From JAAFHB01 sp038240855 (GTDB taxonomy: Bacteria > Bacteroidota > Bacteroidia > Bacteroidales > Prolixibacteraceae): DNA of 17,778 nucleotides. Below are positions 1-5,380 of the stretch, piece after piece. The notes under the pieces are model-generated. The model did no database searches. It had not been told where the DNA came from and worked only from the letters and a program-made list of their open reading frames with translations. The stretch is taken from positions 1 through 17,778 of the forward strand of contig JBBRGI010000032.1 in assembly GCA_038240855.1 (NCBI GenBank), written 5' to 3'. Position 1 is the stretch's first letter. Every line of letters begins with the position of its first letter. The position numbers and the translations under genes are program-made.

Positions 1-51
1 CTTTGCCATCGAACCACCGATCAGCCCAAGTCCAATTACTGCAAGTTTCAT
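1..51 (-). CDS. tyrA: Prephenate dehydrogenase, N-terminal fragment
   Basis: Only the first 17 codons are in the window. They read MKLAVIGLGLIGGSMAK, the opening beta strand and glycine-rich NAD(P)-binding loop (GLGLIGGS) that is characteristic of prephenate dehydrogenase, the enzyme that oxidatively decarboxylates prephenate to 4-hydroxyphenylpyruvate on the way to tyrosine. Other Rossmann dehydrogenases share GxGxxG, so the fragment alone is not decisive. The leader peptide directly upstream, rich in Phe, Tyr and Trp codons, independently points to an aromatic amino acid gene. The start ATG lies 24 bases after the T-tract of a strong terminator hairpin, which leaves no room for a promoter between them, so expression depends on read-through. 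No clear Shine-Dalgarno sequence is visible, as is common in this phylum. Confidence 0.78.
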   Translation of the reverse strand, partial: MKLAVIGLGLIGGSMAK

Positions 52-75
52 TTGATCATCGATTAATTTATTTGT

Positions 76-110
76 AAAAAAAGAGGTCTCCGAATTCGGA
101 GACCTCTTTT
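76..110 (-). terminator. Intrinsic terminator / attenuator upstream of tyrA
   Basis: Positions 79-110 form a perfect 32-base palindrome centred on 94/95. As RNA from the minus strand it folds into a 14-bp stem (GAGGTCTCCG paired with CGGAGACCTC plus flanking A-U pairs) with an AAUU loop. It runs into seven uninterrupted U residues (plus-strand A at 76-82). This is a textbook Rho-independent terminator lying between the leader peptide and tyrA, all in the same orientation, so it should control read-through into tyrA. The palindrome could also terminate in the plus direction, but no plus-strand gene is seen to its left. Confidence 0.9.
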
Positions 111-115
111 GATTT

Positions 116-135
116 AATATTGTTGTGACAATACT
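116..135 (-). promoter_or_regulatory. Small hairpin between leader stop codon and terminator
   Basis: As minus-strand RNA, AGUAUUGU and ACAAUAUU pair over eight base pairs (one G-U) around a CACA tetraloop. The hairpin starts at the base immediately after the leader peptide's TAA. It lies inside the loop that would be closed by the proposed antiterminator helix (146-152 with 97-103), so it could stack on and stabilise the antiterminated fold or act as a pause site. The pairing is seen directly; the role is inferred. Confidence 0.6.
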
Positions 136-201
136 TTACCGATTAGTCTCCGTGCGAAGGCCAAGATAACCAAACCAAAAGTAAAAAGTACTGCTATTCA
201 T
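136..201 (-). CDS. Aromatic-amino-acid leader peptide (attenuation)
   Basis: This 21-codon ORF starts at the ATG at 201 (MNSST...) and ends in TAA at 136. Codons 6-12 read Phe-Tyr-Phe-Trp-Phe-Gly-Tyr: six aromatic residues in seven, covering all three aromatic amino acids. Codons 17-19 (ACG GAG ACT) contain CGGAGAC, which can pair with GUCUCCG in the 5' arm of the terminator. A ribosome finishing the peptide would cover this segment and allow the terminator to form. A ribosome stalled on the aromatic codons would leave it free to pair, opening the terminator. The frame stays open upstream to 384, but that extension is low-complexity, and the putative promoter at 228-257 places the transcript start just before the ATG at 201. 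This is the layout of classical ribosome-mediated attenuators such as the trp and pheA leaders. Confidence 0.82.
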   Translation of the reverse strand: MNSSTFYFWFGYLGLRTETNR

Positions 202-227
202 CTGTATCAATCTGTTTTTATTCGCGA

Positions 228-257
228 CAAAAATATAAATAATAATTACAAATAAAA
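228..257 (-). promoter_or_regulatory. Candidate promoter of the tyrA leader
   Basis: On the minus strand TATTTTTG (228-235) matches the Bacteroidota -7 element TAnnTTTG exactly. TTTT at 254-257 sits 18 bases upstream as a three-of-four match to the -33 element TTTG. Transcription would start near 221, about 20 bases before the leader peptide ATG. The surrounding sequence is AT-rich and the same eight bases recur at 279-286, so the assignment is tentative. Confidence 0.45.
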
Positions 258-389
258 GGATTGAGAGGGTATTTTGTTCAAAAATATGATTTTTGTCAGT
301 TTCAGGACCCAGTATGAAAGTAAATCGCTGTGATGTTTGTTGTGGGTAATTAAAATTCAGCATCTTATAATTGGCTGCTGGCAACTGGC

Positions 390-484
390 ATTATAAAAAT
401 CCGGAAATTGCATCCGCACTAAATCTTCGAAAAGAACAACTTATTTAATTTGTAATTCGGGATAATTCTCGTAATTGACACTAA
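390..484 (-). pseudogene. Decayed C-terminal remnant of a second WYL-domain regulator
   Basis: In one minus-strand frame the region reads ITRIIPNYKLNKLF. In the +1 frame it continues as FEDLVRMQFPDF. Joined, these align with the tail of the neighbouring WYL protein (TIRVIPNYELSKLL followed by FGSSVRVVSPDSF), with conserved spacing. The remnant is frameshifted around 430 and has no intact N-terminal part; 485-640 on the same strand is open but not recognisable. It appears to be the tail of a former tandem paralogue directly downstream of the broken WYL gene. The alignment was made by eye. Confidence 0.5.
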
Positions 485-641
485 TGTTTTGATAAGTTTT
501 CTGATTGGTAAGCAGTTACGAACATTAAAAGATAAACTCTCTGATTCAACGATAAAATTAGTATTTACCCGGCAGTTAATTAATGAACTAAAAATAGTAA
601 CAGCCAGACCAAAGTTAGTAAAGTAGATATTCAATCTTTAC

Positions 642-1657
642 TCAAGCATGGTAGGACATCAATGTGTCTTTAAGTATATTAATAATACTTTCCTTAAAAG
701 AATCAGGCGATACCACCCTGACGGAACTTCCAAAGGATAGCAGCAGTTTTGATAACTCATAATTGGGAATAACCCGAATCGTCATTGTCCATTCGTCCAA
801 ATTAAAGGTCGGACCTTTTTGCGACGGGTGAATGGGTTTTGTCCTCATATAAGGAACTATTTCGGGAGCAAGCCACAATTTTATTTCGGTTAATGGTTCG
901 TTTTCCATTCGGGTAACACCAATGATATCGAAGAAATAGTCATTATCCCAATCCATTTCCAGTGACAGGTAATCGCCATAAATAGTCTCAACTGTGATTA
1001 TCCGGTCTAAAGCCATATTCCAGATTATTTCTTTGCGATCCTCATTAATCCCGAAAGCAAACCACCGATTATTGAATTGTTTGAGTATTTGCGGATGAAA
1101 GGTAATGCTCTAGGAATCGGCCGATTTAAAATCCTGGTATTCGATCTTCAATACCTGCCGGTTGACGATAGCATGAAAAATCGGGGCAATATGCTGTAAT
1201 CCTGTATAATCAATATTGCTGTCGAAAAGGATGATTTTAGCGCTGTTGCCCACAAGACCCAGTTTATTCTCAATGACCGGGATTAATTCATCCACCCACT
1301 CAAACTGAGGCAATCCTTTAAACCTTGACATTACCAATAAAGCCGATTTGATCTGGTTGGCTTCAGCAGTGTTGAGTGGTTGATTATTAATTGAGAATTG
1401 TTGATCATCATATCGGTAATAGACTTTTTTCCATTTCTGCAACGTTCCAGCGGTATCGACCAACCCGCCTCGCTCTCCATAAAATTAATATCATCAAACA
1501 ATTGCCGCCGTTTAACACCAATTGCTTCGCCGGTATGTTCATATAAAGCCTTGTTGCACTCATTCAGCAAATCTTCCAGATAATATTGGCGGTAGTAATT
1601 GCTGAAACAGCGGTCCAAAGCATGATAACGGATAAGGGAGTGTTTGTTGATGGGCAT
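642..1657 (-). pseudogene. Broken WYL-domain transcriptional regulator
   Basis: The pieces together give a nearly full-length WYL regulator of about 335 residues. The first part starts at 1657 with MPINKHSLIRYHALDRCF, a typical winged-helix N-terminus. The frame then breaks at an A6 run (1425-1430): the protein continues one base back as VYYRYDDQQFSI. The middle part runs to FKSADS and meets an in-frame TAG at 1110-1112. The same frame then continues as SITFHPQILKQFNNRWFAFG and on through ALDRI to the end at 642. The family normally reads straight through both points. WYL proteins bind DNA and sense ligands, often nucleic acids or nucleotides, near defence and stress genes. The break falls on A AAA AAG in phase, a known -1 slippery heptamer, but the additional amber stop makes simple decay more likely than programmed recoding. 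Confidence 0.8.
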
Positions 1658-1689
1658 AAAAGGAGTTTTTTAGAAATTTACTTAAATAC

Positions 1690-2088
1690 CTAATACTTAT
1701 GATTCAATAATCTATTATTTGAGACTTCAAATACATTAGTTTTAGGGTATTTTTCTTTCATGCTTTTGACAATAGATGTCAAATTCTCTAAAGCTGCTTT
1801 TGCCGAATTGAAATTGTCAGTTGAAACAAATGAATTGAAATAAATTTTTGTCCCTGTAATTATATCCTTATGTGAATCAAAAAATGGCAACAAATATTTA
1901 CTTAACCCTTTCCATGATTTAAAAGTCTTTCCGGAATAATTTTTCCTAACCGGAAGATTTTTCGGTTCGTTAAAGAGCGAAAGTCTTTTCAATTTATTAA
2001 AGTAATCATCCTGAAAAGCAATAAGTAAGAAAATTAAACTGTGCACCAATTGTTTTGTGAACTGCCTGAATCTATCGATCAAATTCAT
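1690..2088 (-). CDS. Hypothetical protein of unknown family
   Basis: This is an open frame of 132 codons from the ATG at 2088 (MNLIDRF...) to a stop at 1690. Upstream in frame there is only a TTG start at 2115. The product is AT-rich in coding, basic and mixed helical, with a hydrophobic stretch near its start (HSLIFLLIAF) and no motif I recognise. It lies just upstream of the broken WYL gene on the same strand. A second open minus-strand frame (2090-2335) overlaps its start by 26 bases in another phase and has plausible protein character, so this may be the 3' part of a larger frameshifted gene. A function cannot be assigned; it may not be expressed. Confidence 0.4.
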   Translation of the reverse strand: MNLIDRFRQFTKQLVHSLIFLLIAFQDDYFNKLKRLSLFNEPKNLPVRKNYSGKTFKSWKGLSKYLLPFFDSHKDIITGTKIYFNSFVSTDNFNSAKAALENLTSIVKSMKEKYPKTNVFEVSNNRLLNHKY

Positions 2089-2270
2089 TTCAAGGAGTTC
2101 GGTGCAAGATATCAACGCGGTGGTAATTTCGATCTGAACCTGTCAAATAATAACCATCTACTCCATAGAAGGGAATGAAATGGCTGCCGATGTTTTCGGG
2201 AAAATTGTGGCTCGTTTTAACGCCATTTACAAAACGGGTTTTGTGCTTCACCAGGAAAAGATTATCTTTA

Positions 2271-3338
2271 ATGATTATGAAAACCTGGGAAGAAATAAAA
2301 ATTACCACCGATTCCGGCGAAGTAAAAACTGCCATTGCGCCGTTGATTATTTCAGCCAGCCGGTCGACCGATATTCCGGCTTTTCATTCGGAGTGGCTGA
2401 TCAACCGGTTGAAGCGCGGCTATGTGTGTTGGGTGAACCCTTTTAACCGGACAAATGCACAAACTATTTCGTTTCGGGATGCACGGTTGTTTGTGTTCTG
2501 GACTAAGAATCCAAAACCGCTTATCCCGCATCTTACTGTCTTTGAAGAGTTAGGGTTGAATTACTATTTTCAATACACACTAAACGACTACGAAAAAGAG
2601 GGATTTGAGCCGCATGTGCCATCACTCGAAAGTCGCGTTGAAACTTTTTTTCAGCTTTCTGAAAAAATAGGGAAGGAGAAGGTCATCTGGCGGTTTGATC
2701 CTTTATTGCTAACTGATCAATTGACTGTTAGGGGATTACTTAAACGAATTTGGAATCTAGGGAATCAGTTAGTCAGCCATACCGATAAACTGGTTTTTAG
2801 TTTTGCTGATATTTTGGCCTGCCGGAAAGTGCAGAGTAATCTGATTAAGGAAACTGCTTTTTATAACAAGACAACTATCAATTTGGCTGAATTCAGCCTC
2901 GCCCAGAAAAACGAGTTTGCAGCGGGAATTCAACTGATTTTGCAGGAATGGCGTAAAGTCAATCCTAATTTTCAAGTCGCCACATGTGCCGAAGATATTG
3001 ATCTGGAAAAATATGAGATTGCTCACAATAAATGTATTGACGATGAGTTAATTGCCAAACTGTTTTCGGATGATGGTAAATTGATGGATTTTTTGGGGTT
3101 GAAAACGGAAGAGCTGTCATTGTTTGGTGAAACTATTCAGACAAAGAAACCAAATCTTAAAGATAAGGGTCAGCGCAAAGCATGTGGCTGCATGATCAGT
3201 AAAGATATTGGATCGTATAATACCTGCAATCATCTGTGTGTTTATTGTTATGCCAATACCTCGCCGGAAGTAGTCCGTAAAAATTTGAAGGCCTTGTCCC
3301 CGGATTCGGAAAGTATTTTGCCAATGGCAGAGGGCTAA
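2271..3338 (+). CDS. DUF1848 family protein with C-terminal radical-SAM-like cysteine cluster
   Basis: The 355-residue product matches the DUF1848 family: the N-terminal block IISASRSTDIPAFHSEWL, followed by VNPFN and FVFWTKNPKPL, is typical. The family is uncharacterised. Its known oddity is a C-terminal cysteine cluster resembling the iron-sulfur motif of radical SAM enzymes. Here this is Cys305, Cys307 and then CNHLCVYC with Cys319, Cys323 and Cys326, an exact CX3CX2C spacing. I chose the ATG at 2271 because the family starts just before the KTWEEIKITTDSG segment; ATG 2277 is equally possible. The frame is open back to 2175, but that extension is not family-like. The last residues and the stop lie in a sequence repeated at 3472-3503, so the tail may have been altered by rearrangement. 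Expected to be cytoplasmic; possibly redox or nucleic-acid related, but this is not established. Confidence 0.82.
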   Translation: MIMKTWEEIKITTDSGEVKTAIAPLIISASRSTDIPAFHSEWLINRLKRGYVCWVNPFNRTNAQTISFRDARLFVFWTKNPKPLIPHLTVFEELGLNYYFQYTLNDYEKEGFEPHVPSLESRVETFFQLSEKIGKEKVIWRFDPLLLTDQLTVRGLLKRIWNLGNQLVSHTDKLVFSFADILACRKVQSNLIKETAFYNKTTINLAEFSLAQKNEFAAGIQLILQEWRKVNPNFQVATCAEDIDLEKYEIAHNKCIDDELIAKLFSDDGKLMDFLGLKTEELSLFGETIQTKKPNLKDKGQRKACGCMISKDIGSYNTCNHLCVYCYANTSPEVVRKNLKALSPDSESILPMAEG

Positions 3339-3342
3339 GAGC
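3311..3342 (+). repeat. Imperfect direct repeat, copy 1 (DUF1848 3' end)
   Basis: TTGCCAATGGCAGAGGG followed by CTAAGAGC, with a few matching bases before it, recurs at 3472-3503 as TTGCCACTGGCAGAGGG followed by TAAGGAGC. The two differ by a few substitutions and small indels. Copy 1 contains the stop codon of the DUF1848 gene. Together with the rsgA-tail copy between the two repeats this suggests a past local rearrangement. Confidence 0.55.
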
Positions 3343-3390
3343 ATGGAGCAAAGGCATGGTGCAAATTACCTGAAAGGTATTCAATTAGGC

Positions 3391-3477
3391 CAATTCATAA
3401 TTTTCCCTACCCCTTCCTGTATCTTCCGTCGTCTTCGGCATCAACGAAAGATATGACGCGTAGCTTGTAGCAGGTAT
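3391..3477 (-). repeat. Duplicated rsgA 3' end, copy upstream of hicAB
   Basis: This 87-base stretch aligns with 4217-4304, the last codons and stop of rsgA. The first 22 bases are identical and by-eye identity is roughly 84 percent overall, with one gap. On the minus strand it encodes SGKIPATSYASYLSL and, after a one-base shift, AEDDGRYRKG and a stop, matching rsgA's IPATRYESYLSL and AEDNGRYRQG. It has no upstream rsgA body, so it is a detached gene tail. The two copies flank the hicAB cassette in direct orientation, and the hicB stop codon lies in the other copy. This is what insertion at the end of rsgA, with replacement of the original tail, would leave behind. Confidence 0.75.
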
Positions 3478-3503
3478 CTTGCCACTGGCAGAGGGTAAGG
3501 AGC
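3472..3503 (+). repeat. Imperfect direct repeat, copy 2 (before hicAB)
   Basis: This is the second copy of the 3311-3342 repeat, lying directly at the inner edge of the rsgA-tail duplicate and about 90 bases before hicA. Because similarity to intact rsgA stops at about 3477, the junction between rsgA-derived and other sequence falls within this repeat. Confidence 0.5.
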
Positions 3504-3530
3504 TTATTTTCATCTTTTTTACTTATGAAA

Positions 3531-3560
3531 TTTATTATCAAAGAAATGCTATTATATTTG
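3531..3560 (+). promoter_or_regulatory. Candidate hicAB promoter
   Basis: TATATTTG at 3553-3560 is an exact TAnnTTTG -7 element. TTTA at 3531-3534, 18 bases upstream, is a three-of-four match to the -33 TTTG. Transcription would start near 3566, placing the inverted repeat at 3569-3591 immediately downstream of the start site. Confidence 0.5.
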
Positions 3561-3568
3561 TAATGAAG

Positions 3569-3591
3569 TATCAAAATAGATACTTTTGATA
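3569..3591 (+). promoter_or_regulatory. Inverted repeat, likely HicB operator
   Basis: TATCAAAA and TTTTGATA form perfect 8-base arms around the 7-base spacer TAGATAC. The element ends two bases before the hicA ATG and begins just after the predicted transcription start. HicB antitoxins with a C-terminal helix-turn-helix repress their own operon by binding such palindromes, so this is the natural candidate operator. The repeat is seen; binding is inferred. Confidence 0.6.
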
Positions 3592-3592
3592 A

Positions 3593-3778
3593 ATGAAGAC
3601 AAACGAAATCATCAAGTTAATTGAAGAGGACGGATGGCAAATGGCTCGGCAAAAAGGGAGCCATATTCAGTTTAAGCATTCGGCTAAATCCGGGACCGTT
3701 ACTATTCCTTATCATGGCAATAAAGACGTTCCGAAATGGCTTGAAAATTCGATTCTGAAACAGGCGGGTATTAAATAA
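3593..3778 (+). CDS. hicA: HicA family toxin (mRNA interferase)
   Basis: The 61-residue product has the small alpha-beta-beta-beta-alpha dsRNA-binding-like layout of HicA: an N-terminal helix (NEIIKLIEEDGWQ), the GSH motif with the presumed catalytic His24, a beta hairpin (HIQFKH...GTVTIPYH) and a C-terminal helix. HicA toxins cleave mRNA and tmRNA when freed from their antitoxin. The length is typical and no key residue is missing, so the toxin looks intact. It is followed 34 bases later by hicB on the same strand. The pair lies between two copies of the rsgA tail, consistent with horizontal acquisition. Confidence 0.9.
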   Translation: MKTNEIIKLIEEDGWQMARQKGSHIQFKHSAKSGTVTIPYHGNKDVPKWLENSILKQAGIK

Positions 3779-3812
3779 CTTCGGTTTAAAGATTGACATA
3801 ATAGTTGACGCG

Positions 3813-4226
3813 ATGGAAAAAGTTGATGTATTGGTTCGTCCAAATCAGGATGGTTGGTGGGCAGAGATAACCAATCTGCCGGGATGCTTTTCAGCAGGTG
3901 ACAATATTGGGGATTTGAAGAAAAATATTGCTGAAGCAATTGATTTGCATATTGAAGGGCTGCTTGATGATGATATAAAAGTATCTGACGATTTAATTCA
4001 TGGACAATATCAACTCGAACTGCACATTAATTTACAGGATTTATTTGAATATTTTCCGCTCTCTGTTACAGGAGTAGCCAAACGCGCAGGAATGAACCGT
4101 ACACTGCTGAATCAGTATGCCAAAGGCGAGAAAACATTATCAGAAAGCCAGGCTCTTCGGATTACGGAAACCGTACAGAAAATTGGCAGAGAACTTTCTG
4201 AACTTCAGTTTTACCACAATTCATAA
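3813..4226 (+). CDS. hicB: HicB family antitoxin with C-terminal helix-turn-helix
   Basis: The 137-residue product has two parts. Residues 1 to about 60 form the HicB fold that neutralises HicA (VRPNQDGWWAEITNLPGCFSAGD, the usual partially degraded RNase H-like core). Residues about 84-126 resemble an Xre-like helix-turn-helix (VTGVAKRAGMNRTLLNQYAKGEKTL), as in DNA-binding HicB types that autoregulate. Its final codons (Asn-Ser-stop) fall in the direct repeat shared with 3391, so its very C-terminus was set by the insertion junction. It ends six bases from the rsgA stop in convergent orientation, with no room for a conventional terminator between them. Confidence 0.9.
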   Translation: MEKVDVLVRPNQDGWWAEITNLPGCFSAGDNIGDLKKNIAEAIDLHIEGLLDDDIKVSDDLIHGQYQLELHINLQDLFEYFPLSVTGVAKRAGMNRTLLNQYAKGEKTLSESQALRITETVQKIGRELSELQFYHNS

Positions 4227-4304
4227 TTTTCCCTACCCTTGCCTGTATCTTCCATTATCTTCAGCAATCAACGAAAGGTATGACTCATATCTCGTTGCGG
4301 GTAT
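4217..4304 (-). repeat. rsgA 3' end, direct-repeat partner of 3391-3477
   Basis: This is the second copy of the repeat that flanks hicAB. It spans the hicB stop codon, the rsgA stop codon and the last 24 or so codons of the intact rsgA gene. Comparing the two copies shows which tail is native: this one completes the full-length gene, the other is frameshifted. Confidence 0.75.
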
Positions 4305-5180
4305 ATCACCTTTCTCCGCCGCAGCTTTTACAGCACATCCCGGTTCATGAGTGTGGGTACAATTGAAAAACCGGCATTGATCAAGCAACTCAAACATTTC
4401 GGGAAAGTAATGTGCTATCTCCTCTTTGGCCATATCAATGACACCAAATCCCCTGATGCCTGGCGTATCAATAATGTAACCGCCATCCTTCGTTTCAAAC
4501 ATTTCGGCGAAAGTGGTAGTGTGCTTTCCCTGTTGATGATGATCGGATATTAGCCCGGTTTTAAGTGTCAGTTCCGGATCAATGCAATTTAAAATGGATG
4601 ATTTTCCGACTCCCGAGAGGCCCGAAAAGAGACATATTTTACCCTTGATCTCCTCATGCAGTAAATCAATATTGAAATTTTTTTCAGCCGATACCTGGAA
4701 ACATTTATAGCCTATCGATTCGTACGTTTGCAGATATTCTTCAAGTTTTCCGTAATCTTTGTCGTTGTATAAATCGAGTTTATTGAAGACCAGACATGCC
4801 GGAATCCGGTAAGCCATGGCCGACACGAGATACCGGTCGATAAATCCCGGAAGGGTAACCGGATAATTTACAGTTACAACAATAAAAGCCTGGTCGATAT
4901 TTGCCGCTATGATCTGGCTCTCTCGCGACAGGTTGGAAGCCTTGCGGATAATGTAGTTTTTTCGGGGTTCCACGGCAAAAATAATTCCGGCAACTCCATT
5001 CTTTGTCGTTTCATCATGCTGAAGTTCAAATTCCACACGATCGCCTACCGAAACCGGGTTAGTGGTGCGTACTTCTTTCATCCGAAGCTTACCTTTTATC
5101 CGGCATTCATAAATTTCACCAGTATCCGCTTTTACCGCATACCAGCTCCCTGTTGATTTAATTACTAAACCCTTGCTCAA
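4233..5180 (-). CDS. rsgA: Ribosome small-subunit-dependent GTPase A
   Basis: The 315-residue product is a complete RsgA (YjeQ), a circularly permuted GTPase that checks late maturation of the 30S subunit. Visible in order: an N-terminal OB fold (residues 1 to about 75), the G4 motif NKLD (133-136), the G1 P-loop GLSGVGKSS (187-195), the switch I region GKHTTT (218-223), G3 DTPG (238-241) and a C-terminal zinc site with Cys269, Cys274, His276 and Cys282. The G4-G1-G3 order is the family hallmark. The start at MSKGLVIKSTG fits the family. It is divergent from the downstream protease gene ctpA and convergent with hicB. Its 3' end is duplicated at 3391-3477. Confidence 0.97.
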   Translation of the reverse strand: MSKGLVIKSTGSWYAVKADTGEIYECRIKGKLRMKEVRTTNPVSVGDRVEFELQHDETTKNGVAGIIFAVEPRKNYIIRKASNLSRESQIIAANIDQAFIVVTVNYPVTLPGFIDRYLVSAMAYRIPACLVFNKLDLYNDKDYGKLEEYLQTYESIGYKCFQVSAEKNFNIDLLHEEIKGKICLFSGLSGVGKSSILNCIDPELTLKTGLISDHHQQGKHTTTFAEMFETKDGGYIIDTPGIRGFGVIDMAKEEIAHYFPEMFELLDQCRFFNCTHTHEPGCAVKAAAEKGDIPATRYESYLSLIAEDNGRYRQG

Positions 5181-5234
5181 TACGATATGTTTTTACGTGT
5201 TAAAAATACATTAAAAGTTTGAACCGGCACAACA

Positions 5235-5242
5235 CAAAGGTA
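5235..5242 (-). promoter_or_regulatory. Candidate -7 element of rsgA promoter
   Basis: On the minus strand TACCTTTG matches TAnnTTTG exactly, 55 bases upstream of the rsgA start. No convincing -33 element is visible 18-21 bases further upstream, so confidence is limited. Confidence 0.35.
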
Positions 5243-5300
5243 TCCCGGTTTGTTGTGTGATCATTCAGTCTGTGAAGCCGAAGGTAATTATCTCTCTTTT

Positions 5301-5332
5301 TTTCTGTAATAACCCTGAGTTTATTACTTTTG
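5301..5332 (+). promoter_or_regulatory. Candidate promoter of the S41 protease gene
   Basis: TACTTTTG at 5325-5332 is an exact -7 element. TTTC at 5301-5304, 20 bases upstream, is a three-of-four -33 match. The transcript would start near 5339 and have a leader of about 40 bases, with AAAGG 10 bases before the ATG as a possible ribosome site. Confidence 0.45.
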
Positions 5333-5380
5333 TCAGATTGGACGTAATGAATTGTGATATTAAATAAAGGATTAAAATAT

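Noticed and set aside
279..286. Second TATTTTTG -7-like element upstream of the tyrA leader
   Set aside because: No -33 match at a suitable distance; chance occurrence is likely in AT-rich sequence.
202..384. Upstream extension of the leader-peptide frame to 82 codons
   Set aside because: The added part is low-complexity and lacks family features; the putative promoter lies inside it, and the ATG at 201 gives a normal-size leader peptide.
1424..1432. Programmed -1 frameshifting in the WYL gene as a functional mechanism
   Set aside because: The heptamer is correct and in phase, but the additional in-frame TAG downstream and the lack of a visible stimulatory structure make decay or sequencing error more likely. 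Kept only as a finding to check.
2175..2270. N-terminal extension of the DUF1848 protein to the first ATG of the frame
   Set aside because: The extra 32 residues do not resemble the family, whose members start near the ATG at 2271.
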